From Varanus komodoensis (taxonomy: Eukaryota > Chordata > Lepidosauria > Squamata > Varanidae): a DNA stretch of 64,000 nt. The stretch covers positions 18,682,299 through 18,746,298 of the forward strand of contig NW_025335761.1 of the NCBI RefSeq assembly GCF_004798865.1. The letters run 5' to 3'. The notes beneath the pieces are model-generated. The model saw nothing but the letters and a program-made list of their open reading frames with translations, was not told the origin of the DNA and did no database searches. The translations under genes and the position numbers were made by a program. How positions within the stretch are numbered: the first letter of the stretch is position 1; every line of letters starts with the position of its first letter. Shown here in pieces: positions 1 to 12,300 of the stretch.

Positions 1-240
1 GAGAGGTGGGCACAGACGTGCTCAGGCAGGGAACACGGATGCAATTGCAGCCATCTCCCCCCGCCCCCCAGCACGAATGCAGCCATCTCGCCCCCCAGAT
101 GACCGAGATCGCACCTATGCAGGGAAGGTGGGCACACTCGCAATCGTCACCTAATGCGGAGTTCGTGACCTGCAGCGAAATGTCTGTTTGTGACCTGATT
201 TGGTTGTGAACTGAGGAGTTTGTGAGCCAAGGTACCACTG
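1..240. mobile_element. Right end of a pogo/Tigger-like non-autonomous DNA transposon
   Basis: The segment ends with GTTTGTGAGCCAAGGTACCACTG followed by TA at 241-242. It is the same family as the complete element at 30249-30894: same terminal inverted repeat, same GC-rich interior of C-rich and gatggcc-type words, same tgcggagttcgtgacct motif. The left end is outside the window. A TIR beginning CAGTGGTACC and a TA target duplication fit Tc1/mariner-pogo elements. The exact family name is inferred. Confidence 0.7.
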
Positions 241-242
241 TA

Positions 243-2080
243 GTATCCTTGGTTAAGGGAATTCTCTCGTTTTGACTTGTCAGTGTCTTCTACTCTTTCC
301 ACATTTTCCTGAGTCATCAGCTACTCCATAAAATAAAGATTGTAAAGAGCAGTATGTCCTCTGTTGCCTCTCCTGCCAAAAAGCTTTGTAATCAATTCTT
401 AAACCCCATTATAAAACCAATGTCCTGAATTTGGACAAAGCAACAGTCCACCATATGTGTCCTACCACAAACCACAGTTTTTCAGGCTGGCTTGTTCACA
501 AAAATTAAGCCACCCTGCAGAGAACATACAAGGTTCAGACAAAACAATAACCCACCGTGACCGGGTAAAACTATACACACAAACAAGTTTTAATACATAT
601 AAATGATTAAAGACAAAAATTCTTTTGAAGACATCAACTAAGGTGTTTAGTCTGATAGAAGAAAATTATCTTCCCTCAATTGGCTTCTCTCAAGCCCCTG
701 TATGAACTCTTCTGAGGCTAACTACCAAGTTTTTGACTAAACAGGGACTTGAAACCAAAACTTAGAAACTCCGGTGTTTTCAGAAAGAGGGCCCTAGCGC
801 TATCAATTAAAAAGGATTGTACACCTATTCCTTGTTTTCTTCCTTAATAGTTGGTGTTGGCTTGCTTGTTTGAAAGGGATAAAAACAGAAAAAGTGAGAA
901 AACATGGGAGGATTACAAACTGAAGAATCATCTTTACCTTTGTAAAATTCCAGAAGTCAGGCAGGGCCATTATACAATAAAAGCTTCACCAGGATGAAGA
1001 CTGCAAGCAAATTTATATAACTGGCAGTGTTTGATACACTGTGGCTGACCTTTCTGAGTAAAATCAGGTGAGTTGGCACCACTAGGTATGGCCACTGCTA
1101 TGTTACACCCGTACAGACCTTGAGGGAGAACTCTTTCTACTCCATTTTCAGGGGAGGGAGGGAGGAACCATAGGAGGAGCAAGCTATGTCTCTGCCTGCA
1201 AATCTCCCAGGTTTCCAATTGTATGGTCTACTAAGGGAAGTCTGCCTCTAGTGACTGAAAATATCACTACAGATTTCAACCATATGGATAAATTTGAAAT
1301 AATTAAATCAATGCATTTTTAAAACAAAACAACCCCAAGGATGCATGCCAAATTTTATGGGTTGAAGGGAGCAGCCCTATGCACTGTTAGACAGAAAAAG
1401 TTCTGCGGCTGTCAGCATGTCACAGCCAGCTACGGTGAGTGTTGTACAACTTTTTCCCCATCTAAACATGCATAGAATTGCACCATAAGTTTCATGGTCT
1501 TGGCACTGAAGCAGCGATGGGTGGAAGCAGACAAATATATAAAGTGGGATAGTAAAATGTACCTTTGGAATTCTCACCTGATTATTGGCTATGTGTGAAT
1601 GGACAGATTACAAAAATAAAGAAACATTTATGATAAAATATGTTTTGTTGAAAATATGGATTATGGTGGACCTTCACTGGAGCAGAGGCTTACAATCCAA
1701 GCCTTAGGTCAAAGCAACATATCACTCTTTAAACTAAAACATGTAGAATCCCCAATCCAGACTGGGACCTTAGCATGGTACCTGACTCTTAAATTACTTC
1801 TGAGTAAGGAAGCTTAAGTGTGAGCTATATCTTATAAAGTAATGCACAGTTTACATCTTACAGTTCACTCTCCTTGGAGACAGACATCAAGGAAACAAAC
1901 AAGGAACCTAAAAACCTTCTGGGTTGTTAGAAGGATTTAGGTGTAAGCGGCACTCATTCCTCAGCAGGTCAGATTGCCACATGCCTGAATTACATTTAGG
2001 TTGAATTACACCATGTTGCAATAAGAGTTTCTGGAAAATTCAACTGATCTCCAATGTGGGAATAAAGGTTTGATGAGTAC
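243..2080. other. Intron 12 sequence, nothing recognised
   Basis: AT-rich intronic DNA of STARD9. No open frame longer than about 80 codons, no splice-bounded conserved peptide and no familiar repeat could be supported. A search for the expected next exon (STLRYA motif) on the minus strand failed. Confidence 0.5.
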
Positions 2081-2084
2081 ACTA

Positions 2085-2330
2085 CCTTGAGAGCACACAT
2101 CACTGATTCTAGGCAGCTCTGGATCACCCCCTCTATGTGTGTCTGCCTTCTCCATCAAAATGGCAGAGTGGCTCTTTTCCAGACCTTTGATGGTGGCAAC
2201 ATGACTAACTGGGATGAGGAAGAAAGCCTTCTCTGTGGAAGTGCTAAATTATGGAAATCTCTGCCCTCAGAGCTTGGTCTGGCTTCCCTTCTCTTGACAT
2301 TCTGCTATTGTATTTATAACAGCAATTGAT
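2085..2330 (+). mobile_element. L2-clade LINE 3' region fragment (probable)
   Basis: The stretch aaagccttctctgtggaagt ... ctctgccctcagagcttggt ... resembles the end of the L2-type ORF2 in reptiles, where the coding text runs through Phe-Ser-Val and ends in a Trp-Asn-x-Leu-Pro block (here LWKSLPSELGLASLLL). It is strongly decayed. Assignment is from remembered family text. Confidence 0.4.
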
Positions 2331-3133
2331 CTGCTGGATATGTATTATTAACAGACTTCTTGCTTTTATTATATTGCTAATAGATTTTGCTTTTGTTTTA
2401 TAAATGCTATTAGCTAGCCTGTGTATAATAGAACACAACTGAAAGATGACATATAAATCTATTCAAATGAAGAAACAGATGATGGCATTCTTGGAATGAT
2501 AGAAGATGCCATTCCACATCCATGCTGATATTACTGCTATTGCCAAATTAGGTATTTATGCTGTTCTATGTTGTACATAATTTGAAAGAGGTATGGATGG
2601 CCTTATATGAATTTCTGAAAATCAGCTTCCTACTTAGAAGAATAATGTTGATTACAGAAGACCTCCCTTCTAAAAGTTCCATGTTTTGCAGAGTTGTGCA
2701 TACAAAGCTAATGGAAGGTTTTACATGTTCACTACAAAATGCTATCAACTGAAAGTTTCATCTCTGAAAAAAATCTTCCTGCAGTAGTCAGTTTTTAAAG
2801 ACTTGTGAAGGCATACAATCTTTCCATATTCTATGCTTTGCATTTATTCAAAATAGAAATATTACATAGAATATTTATACATTTTTAAATAGAAACAGAA
2901 ACTCAGATTCACAGTTTTCAGATTTTAAGAAGACTGATTAGAAACTGATTAACTCTCCTTATTAGAAACTAATTAGGAGAAAAGTCCTCCATTACACAAA
3001 GAATCACCCTGTATGTTCCCCAAAATACATTTTTTTAAAAATGCTGAGGTTAAAAACTGTAGCATCCAAAGTTCAAGACATACCACTTAGTGTTCTAATT
3101 CAACACAAAAGGAAATAAGAGCTTTGAACTTAC

Positions 3134-3334
3134 TTGCAATCATAATGGTCTTGGAATTGCCGCCCAGACTGTCCTTCAGAAGCCAGGTGAGAATGGAGTC
3201 ACGGTATGGAATGTAAGCTTGTCGCTTCTGGCTGCTGATACTGGCTCCACAGTGATTGTCTGTATGGTTGCTGTCCCCTTCACTAGCTATGCTGTTTATG
3301 CTCTGGCAGCTGTTGAACATCTGAGAATTTTGTG
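3134..3334 (-). CDS. STARD9: STARD9 exon 12 (loop 12 and helices alpha5)
   Basis: 201 bp. The acceptor is ttttccccctctag and the donor gtaagttc. It encodes Q291-A356 plus split codons at both ends. The first part (about 291-328) is a Ser/Asn-rich loop 12 with only one Lys-Arg pair near its end (SSQKRQ); then [20 protein letters not shown] and NSKTIMIA follow. YIPYRDS is the conserved microtubule-binding beta-strand. The next exon, expected to begin with TVSPA and to contain STLRYA, was not found before position 1, so intron 12 exceeds 3.1 kb in this window. Confidence 0.95.
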
Positions 3335-6300
3335 CTAGAGGGGGAAAACAACAAGTTTCTGATGCATGCCAAATACACATCACTTTCTCGTTGGGGTAGA
3401 TCCAAAGATCTTTACCCAAGGTAGCACTTATGTCACTAGTGTATTGCAAATGCTGAGAAATAAAACTGTGATGTTTTGTAAATATCATCTTACTACCAGA
3501 TAATGCCATTATTCCTGGTGGGTTGCTGGATGGAACATGAATTTTGTCAGTAATAGCAAAGACATGAGTGTTAATAGATAGTAAAATTTCCTCTACCTCA
3601 CCTTAGATGCATTTTTTAAAAAGTATTAGTTAATTTAGGATCCCCTGTGTTTTACAGTTCCCAAGCAAGAGTATTCATCCAGCAATTCCGGAATGGAAGG
3701 AGGAAGCTCCCAGTTTTCTTAATAAGCTACTGCTATTGAAGTCAGCAGATAGCTTACTGACAACTCCCTTCAGCAGTTATGGGCTCATATTTTCCTGCAT
3801 CAGCATACATTGTCCTACAGATTGGTTTGTCTTTTAAAAATGCTGAAAATAGCATGGATGCTCTCTGCCCAGGAAGGCTATTTCTACCCATCTGTGTGGC
3901 CTAAGAACATGGTATTGAATTGTAAAATAACAGAAAATCATATTTAGAAAAATATGCACCCCCAAAGTTCTGTTTCTCATAACCTCTTAATTCTTGGTTC
4001 TGTTAAGACAGGTTATTTACATTATGGCCATGTCCCCATGTAAAATGTTTCATTTGTTATCCTCTTTTAAGCTGAAGCTGTTTCCCTTTGAAAACTACTG
4101 AAATACATATTTTAAATTTCACTTAATCGTGTCACAGTACCAAGCTAGAAGCATCAAGATTGTTTGTCTGGTATGTTTCATGGTCCAATTCAGTATGCTA
4201 GTTAGTACTGCAGTGTTGTGTCAAGCTATTATCCAGATAAAATATAATACCATTTATACCTAAAGTTGAGATGACAATTCCAAGAGTAACCAGTGATTTG
4301 TTAATGTTGGCACCTTCTGTAATCCGATCTTTGCAGTAACTAGGATCAGCTCTTTCACTGAAACACACAGTGGAAGAGGGTTAATGAGAAATATGGCTCT
4401 GAGAAAAGCAACAATGAAAAGCCACCAGTATAAAATCAAAATATAAAAAACAAAGAATCAGCCCTCAAAATGTTAAAATGCTACTCAATTCTCACCAGAA
4501 CCAAAAACCAGATTTCATATTTCCAAAAGATGCACAATTTTAAATTTTGCAAAAGTGAGCAAGGAAGCAGTTTCCTAATTATGGGACTGCAATTTGAAAA
4601 CTACTTTCTACATGCCACATCAGTGGGCTGAGGACAGGAGTTAAGGAAGTTGTGGCTCTCCAGATGATGTTAGATTCCAACATCAGCCTCAATTAGCATG
4701 GCCACCAGTCTGACATAATGAGAGCAGGAGTACAACAACATTTGGAAGGCCACAAGTGCCCTTGGCCCTAGCTTTTCAACTGCCACTAGATCTCTAAGAG
4801 TACTTTAAAACCTTCTGGAAATTTAGATGTATGATGAGCATCAACCTTAGAGACAAGATGAACTATTAAACACATTAATTTATTACCAGGATATTTTGTA
4901 CGTAAAAGAATACTATGCTTTACATAGGTGATTTTAAATAAATTCTTGCTGATGCTTCTTAAAGACTCAAGAGATCCTTGCTAATGTAACCCTTTAGTGA
5001 CTTGGTTCACACAAACAAAAGAACGCATTGCATATGACAAGTCACTGGAGGTTGTCATGTCATGAGAACCTAGACTGTTTCCCAAAGGGTGGCTTGTTTG
5101 GGGGCAACAAATAACGTTGTAAGCTACTATGTGTGGGTTTCAAATACAATGCATAATAATAGCAATATACATAATAAAAATGGACATAGATAGCAAATAT
5201 ATTACAATAGTAAAATCACAAAACAGAAACAATCTCACAATAAAACTACACAGTAACTTGAGTTCTTAAGCCAATAAAAAGGCACAATAGCACAAGATAT
5301 AATAAACACAATCAAAACCTTTAAAGTTACCTAACAACTAAAATATTGGATAAATACAAAGGTCTTTGCCTGCTGCCAAAAAGAATATAAAGAAGATGTC
5401 AGGCGAACCTCTTTGGGGAGCTGATTCCCCATAAGGTATTCCCCTTGATTCAGCAGAGGAGGGTGGCCCAGTTAGAGAATCCGTGCAAGGAGAGGTGATA
5501 TGCTCGCTTTGAGAAGGTCCCTCCTGCAGGGACGGAGTCCAGGCATGCTCATACTCTGTACATGTTCAGAGATTCAGTCTGGGTGCTTTGAGCTTTTGGG
5601 TCAGTAAAGAATGCTTTGCAAGGAAAACGGTCTGTGACTTCTGAATGCATGAAGGAGGAACTCAAGTTCTCAACAACAATTATGAGAGAGTTCATACAAT
5701 CAAAGCAAGCCACCATGGCATAAGTGACATTAATCTCCTTTGGAACAAGCTATGCCGACACAGATTCAGTCATGACAAATTCTGCTTTGGTGGGTAATAA
5801 GGACATGGTACCAGGCATAGTCAGGGACTAAAACAAGCCAAGGTGCTTTGCTTGATTGTGCAAACAAGCTCAGGATCTTATTGTTATTATTATTTATATT
5901 TTAGCCCACCTTATTAGTCACATGATCCACAATTCTCTCTACCTCTTGTTTTCATGCATCATGTACAGATTAACATGCATTATCTCTTCAATTTACTCAA
6001 AATGATGTAACTATACTTGCTTCTAAATAACCAATGTATATCCACCAGGAGGCACAAGCATTCCAAACCATAACTCTTCAATTTGCTAACTTCAGTACTA
6101 ATTTATTATATACAAACCCCAATGCATGATGCACAATAAATAAACTTTTACCAAATCTGTTTAAGTACGGATAAGTACTAAATAGATACTGTTTAGTACT
6201 TATCTTATGAAATCTATTCCTTCTTCTGTCTTTGTCTCCCTGATTTCTCTTAAAAACTTCCTTGCTTCCACTATATAATGACTGTCAGATTAGAATTTAT

Positions 6301-9300
6301 GAAAAGTAAAATTTGTAATATGGCCTCTGTCAGTTTATAACTATGCAACTATGCATTTCAAATTGTGTTCTGGAGGACTCTGGACTACGCTGAAACCACT
6401 TCCTTGAAAAATATCTCACACAGTGATAGTGATTTCTCCTTTCACTGTAGCTAGAGGTTTATGCTGAAGTCCACAGATACAGTCCCTCTGCCTACTGGTC
6501 TGTGTGAATGGTGTGCTTTAAACATGATCCAGGATTGTGTGCAATGCACAGGAGTTCCATGGCTAATACATATATGTAGAAATTACTCTGGAAAAGTAAA
6601 CAGTGCTATTTCAAGAACAAAAATATTACCTGCCTGCAAGGTCCACTAAATTGATCTTACTTGCAATTTCAGATGGCAGATTGTTCTCTAGTATAGCCTG
6701 GAGGAAAATTAAAAACAGAATTCAGTTACTCTTATGCACGTATGATCCCTCTGGGGTTTTTCCCCCCCTGGATTATCCAACAAATTTGAAAAGCAGTTGC
6801 AGATTTGGTCTAAGGTTTGATAAATGAGGGGACAATACCAGTTCTCCAATTCATGCACAGTCACTTGCACAAAATAATACCATATTGGAAGACTATCTGA
6901 AATAAGAGTATATGTCCTCTCCTTTACAAGAATGTGAGGTGGTGCATCCACGTCTGACTTTGGCCTTTCCCACTACTAGCATGCGGCCCCCAATTGAGTA
7001 CTGAAGAAAATAGGTCTCTTAGCTGAAAAAATGTTCTCCAGCCCCATTTTAAGAAAATACTAAAACCTACATGTATAAGATCAGGTCCCATAGTTTTAAA
7101 AGCATGCAACTAGTTTTGGTACATGCCTCTAATATTCAAAACAATGCCTATAAACATTGTCTGAATGGGTTTCAGAAATGCTGGGATATAAAATGGAACT
7201 AACTTGAGTATACTGAATGGTGAAGATAGCATGAGATCTGCTGCTGGCATCATGAACATGCGTAGCTGCTGTAATTCTAAACATAACGAAAAGCAGAGTT
7301 AATATTTCATATTTTGCGAGGCAAGTGAAGACTAGAGAGCTATGCAAAAAGTATCAAGTTGACACACCACAGTCCAAAAAAGATTTCAATTTGGTGACAC
7401 TATTGCTGCCAGCTATGCATGTCTCTGGACCTACCCTTGGACTCAGATCTGAAAGCACATTTTATCAAATGCTATCTATGCTCCATCGCAAGCCCTTCTG
7501 CATGTTGATACTTCTGGATTGCGCTAGGTACACAAAAGCTAAATAAGTACGTTTCTAAAATCAATATATTTTAAAAGCCATGATGTTCAAACACTGTACC
7601 AATAGGCTTTATTTAATGTTTTATGACAGTTTTATCACTCTGATCTATGCTGCCATTTTGACAGAAAACTTACGCTAGAGACACACACACAAATAATGAT
7701 GAGGCTTTCAATATTACATAGCGAGTGTGTTCCCAAGTCACACCAACCTACCCTGGCAAAAAACAACAGTCAGGGTAATTATAGACAATAAGCGGGGGGG
7801 GGGGTGTTGGCTGTTGTGTAAACAACCTGTGGTGTATGTGAGGCACGATCCGGCTCTCCGTGCATTATTTGCCTCCTCCGCCAGGTATCCTGGGGGACAG
7901 TGTGGGAGGAGTGACTTGTCTCCCATAGTCTCTACCACGATTGTGAACCTTTTACAGTTTGGTGTACCTTTTCCCTGTTGACCTTTTTTTAATTTTTTTT
8001 TACCGCAGAGATCATGAAAGTTGAGTGACAGCCAGTGACAGTCCCTTCAAAGTGTCCCAGAAGCACTTTGGATGGGCTGGCAGAAACTGGCAGACAATCA
8101 TCATCATCTTCCCTAGTGGGGAAACAAATCCAATTAAACTCAGAAAATAGAAAAATATTTCCAATTCCTCAGTGACTTTTTGTGAAAAGCAACAGTAACA
8201 CAAAAGCCTACAGCACAATTCTTAACAAACTGAAGCTGAATCTAGACTATGACTGTGATGTTGTTGGGGGATGGTCCCTCTGACTGGGTGGTGGGTGTTC
8301 AACCTGTTTTGGATGGGACTATACTCCCATTAAAAGAGCAGGTTCATAGCTTGGTGGCGCTCCTTGATCCATCTTTGTCACTTGAGGTGGCCTAAGTGGC
8401 ACTGACTGCTTTTTACCAGCTTTGGCTGGTGGCCCAGGTATTTTCCATCTGGACAGGGACAACATCTCTGTTTCCAGGTCTTAAACTGTTTAATATTTTT
8501 GTATACTGGAATGTTTAGCTGGTTTAAATTTCCACACTGGAATTTTATAATGTATTTTATTGTATCTTTTATATTGTGAACTGCCCAGAGAGCTCCTGCT
8601 ACTGGACAGTAGAGAAATGAAATTAAATAAATAACTAAAACTGATAAAAAGATGGAAGAAGCAACAGGGAAATATGGGAATGCTACAAATTGAAGATCTA
8701 CCATCCAATACCCAAAACTCTCAGGGAGGTTCACAACAGCAAACAAAATACTATAAAAATACGTGACTTTTCAAAAATTCCATGAAGGAGATGGTGTGAT
8801 GACACAGTAAAGGCCTTGTCTGGAAGCACCCTTAGTCATGCTATATTATCCTGCTTATATGCTCCCCATATAGTTATAGTTATGCGATCAAAAGATATCT
8901 TTCAGAGTCTTACATTATCTTAGTTAATGTAATATCAACTATTATACTATAATATTATAATATTTATAATATTATATAATAGAATATTAGTAAAAACAAA
9001 CATGTCTATAATGAATTATCCTCAGAAACTATTTTAACTAAATTAGGGCTTACCTAAGTATCCATATTTTCCACACAATCAAGATTAGATAGTACTAAAA
9101 TATAATCTTAAATGCCTAGAGAAATACTACTATGTCATGCTCATTACAAGTATTAAAAATTCCTGTCTGATAAAAGATGGTTTATAATATGCTGGAAAAA
9201 TCTATATAAATAAGGAAATAATATTTTTGGAGGGAAACAAAAAATACCTGTTTGCTATTCCTTCTTCCAGAAGACCAACTACTTGTTTGTAGTCAGTAAC

Positions 9301-12300
9301 CACATGTTGAGAAAGACCTGCAAGACATTTTAAAAATAAAGGATTGATAGTTAATGAATTTTCCTCCCTGCTGTTTAGGCCTACTACAGTCCGGATCCAA
9401 AGAATCCTAGTTTGAGGACCCATGGGTTAGAGCAACCAAGAAACTGGAAAGGCCTCAGGAACTGTTTCATGTTCAGTTGTTTGGATCCTGATCTAAGTTG
9501 ATGTTTTATTGTGCAGTCAAGAGAGATCAGAATAATTTAATTGGCAATAATGAAATGCAAAGTTTCTTGAGACTTGGTTATTACTACTTGATATCAACAG
9601 AAATTCGGACATGAGGAAAAGAAGAGAAAACAATTATTTAATGCTTGTTCTATGACCTTGCTAAAAAAGGAAACTACAAGTTGAAGAAGAATGCTACACT
9701 GCAAAATTCATGGTGAAAGTGTCATGCTGCAGACAAGCAAGTTCTTAAATATCAATCTACATACAATGCTACAGATTTTTCTATGGCTGCCTGGACTGTA
9801 TCTCACAGCCATAGGACTGTATCCTTAATTACGTATGTAGGAATGAAATGGCTTATATATGAAATATATATCAATTTGTAAATGGTTACCTGTATCGACT
9901 TTTTATATTGTCCTGCCAATTTTACAGCATGACATTCCAATTTGTTTTAAAAAGATCATATGAATCCACCCTGGATTAAAATTATTATTTATTTTGTTTC
10001 TATACCACCACTTAGAAACATAGAAACAAAGCAAATCAGAAGGGGTCTCCTAGGCCATCTAGTCTGACCCCCAGCTCCAGCTGACTCCGCTCATGTAATC
10101 TCCAACATGTGATTGTCCCATCTTTCCTTAAATACCCTTACTGATGGAGCCTCAACCACCTCCCTTGGAAGCTCATGCCATATCACAGGGGTCCTAACTG
10201 TCATCCTGACATTCAAACTGAAGCCTGCTTCCTTGAGCTTTGCCCCATTGGAAAGCATCCTGCCTTCTACTGCAGGGAAGAACGGGTCATGGTCCTCGTC
10301 CACATGACATCCCTCACATACCTGTAAGTCACTAAAAAGATGCCATTGAAGTCTGCTCTTCTTCAGGCTGAAAAGAGCCAGTTCCCTCAATCTCTCCTCA
10401 TATGTCATCCCTTCCAACCTGGATATTATTCTTGTGACACTGTACTGAACCGATTCTAACCTAGCTAAGTCTCTCCTATAATGTAGAGCCTGGAACTGGA
10501 CACAGTACTCCAGTTGTGGGAGCACCAAAATCATGGAGAGCAGTATCAACATCTCCCTAGAACTGGAAGCCACACTGAGATCCCTTTCCTAAGTTTATTT
10601 ATTTATTTAAAGCTTTTGTATACCGTCCCATCACAGACGTCTCAGGATGGTTCATAATAACAAGTGCTGCTCTTCAGCCATTTGTCCCCCATCCCGTACC
10701 TGTGACACCTATTAGCACTTATAGACATTGAACGCCATCCTGTTGTCCCCCACCCACTTCCACAGTCAGTCCAGATCTGGATCACCTGCTCCTCAGTTGT
10801 GGCCATCACCCCCACTTTGGTACCATCTGTGAATTTAGTCAGCAGAATGGTTATCACCTCGTCCTGGTCATTGATAAGTGACAGAGATTTATAAAATTAT
10901 TTATTACTATGTTAAGTATATTTATATCAACGTTCTGTAAAAACCACCAAGGTGGTGTACAAGAAAGCAAAGCAATAAAAATCACAACCACTAAAACTGG
11001 CATTAATACCAGTATTAAGACATTAAACAAATCAAAGGCCAATGAGAATCAATAGTAACTCTAAGGGGAGTACATTCCACAGACTGAGGATAATACAGCA
11101 CTTTTACATGTTTGTCAAGTAAATGGAGTCCTCAAAAGGGCTTCAGATCTTAATGAATGCCCAGGTTCATAGAAGGAATATGAAAAATAAAAGAAAATAC
11201 CTCTTTACAGAAAGCATTAACAGTTTATGGAACTTTCTGCAACAAATATTTATACTCTATGTAATCTACATTTTACTCTGAACATTAAAACTGCTACACT
11301 GATACAGAAGAAGTGGCATGAAAAACACAGTTTTGTTGCTTTTTAAATAGCACAGAAAGCTCTCAGAATCTATCTCAGCTGAAATCTGTATTTGAATACA
11401 TAATTTCCTGATTTAAGAAAGGCTGGTTCCTTAACAGTTGAGCCATCTGTAAATCAGAATTTTGAAACCATTCCAGTAAGAAGAAAGGCTTTCAGCATTT
11501 AAAGGCCAAGATATATTTGTTCAAATATTTGTTGCAATGAATAACAATAGTTCAAATAGTTCAATAGTTCAAACACCCAAAATGTTTAATGTGAAGCTAT
11601 TTCTCCAGGAATACGGCAGCATATGAAAGAGCTTTTGATATCAATTGATTTCTCAGATTCCAGCAACTTATTGTAACTTTTTAGCTTTTAAAATAGTTCT
11701 TAAATTTTGCATGTAAAAAATTTTAGATTGCATTTTTATTATGTTGCATTTTTAATTGGATTTTTGTGAATGGCTCAGCTTTGGCTATTGGGTGATTTGG
11801 AAATGAAATAAAAGAAAATGAAATGAAATGAGGTGGTAAGCTTTAAAAAACTGACTGTCAGTAGTTTGCATTAAACTTAACGTGGAGAGTATACATATGG
11901 AGAGAAATATGGGTCGCATACATTGCATATTGGTGGATATTCTAATGAAGGAATATACAACTTGTGGCTTTCCAGATTATTGGCCTACAACTTCCATTAT
12001 CCATTCCTACTGACTACAGCTGCTAGGGCTGATGGTAGGGTTGTAGCAAACATATCTGAAGAGTCACTGCTGCTCTAAATAAATAAGTTAAATAAAGGAA
12101 AAATAAAATTGTACATACTTCTGATTTTTAAAAATTTGAAATGTGTGTACATATACCAAGCTATCCTCTGACTAATAAGTTAAAATCAATCAGTGCATTC
12201 AGTCTTGCATCAGCATTTTAAATCTATCACATGACACTGTTTAACAAAGACTGTATTTCATTTTTTTAGGCATCTATCCAAGCCTTCTAAAAGTATCAAC

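Noticed and set aside
1-3133. Search for exon 13 (STLRYA, NIINKP)
   Set aside because: No minus-strand match with a splice acceptor was found, so it is taken to lie before position 1.
8378-8746. 122-codon minus frame with hydrophobic stretches
   Set aside because: Antisense to an L2-type LINE fragment and its tail; hydrophobicity comes from the AT-rich tail.
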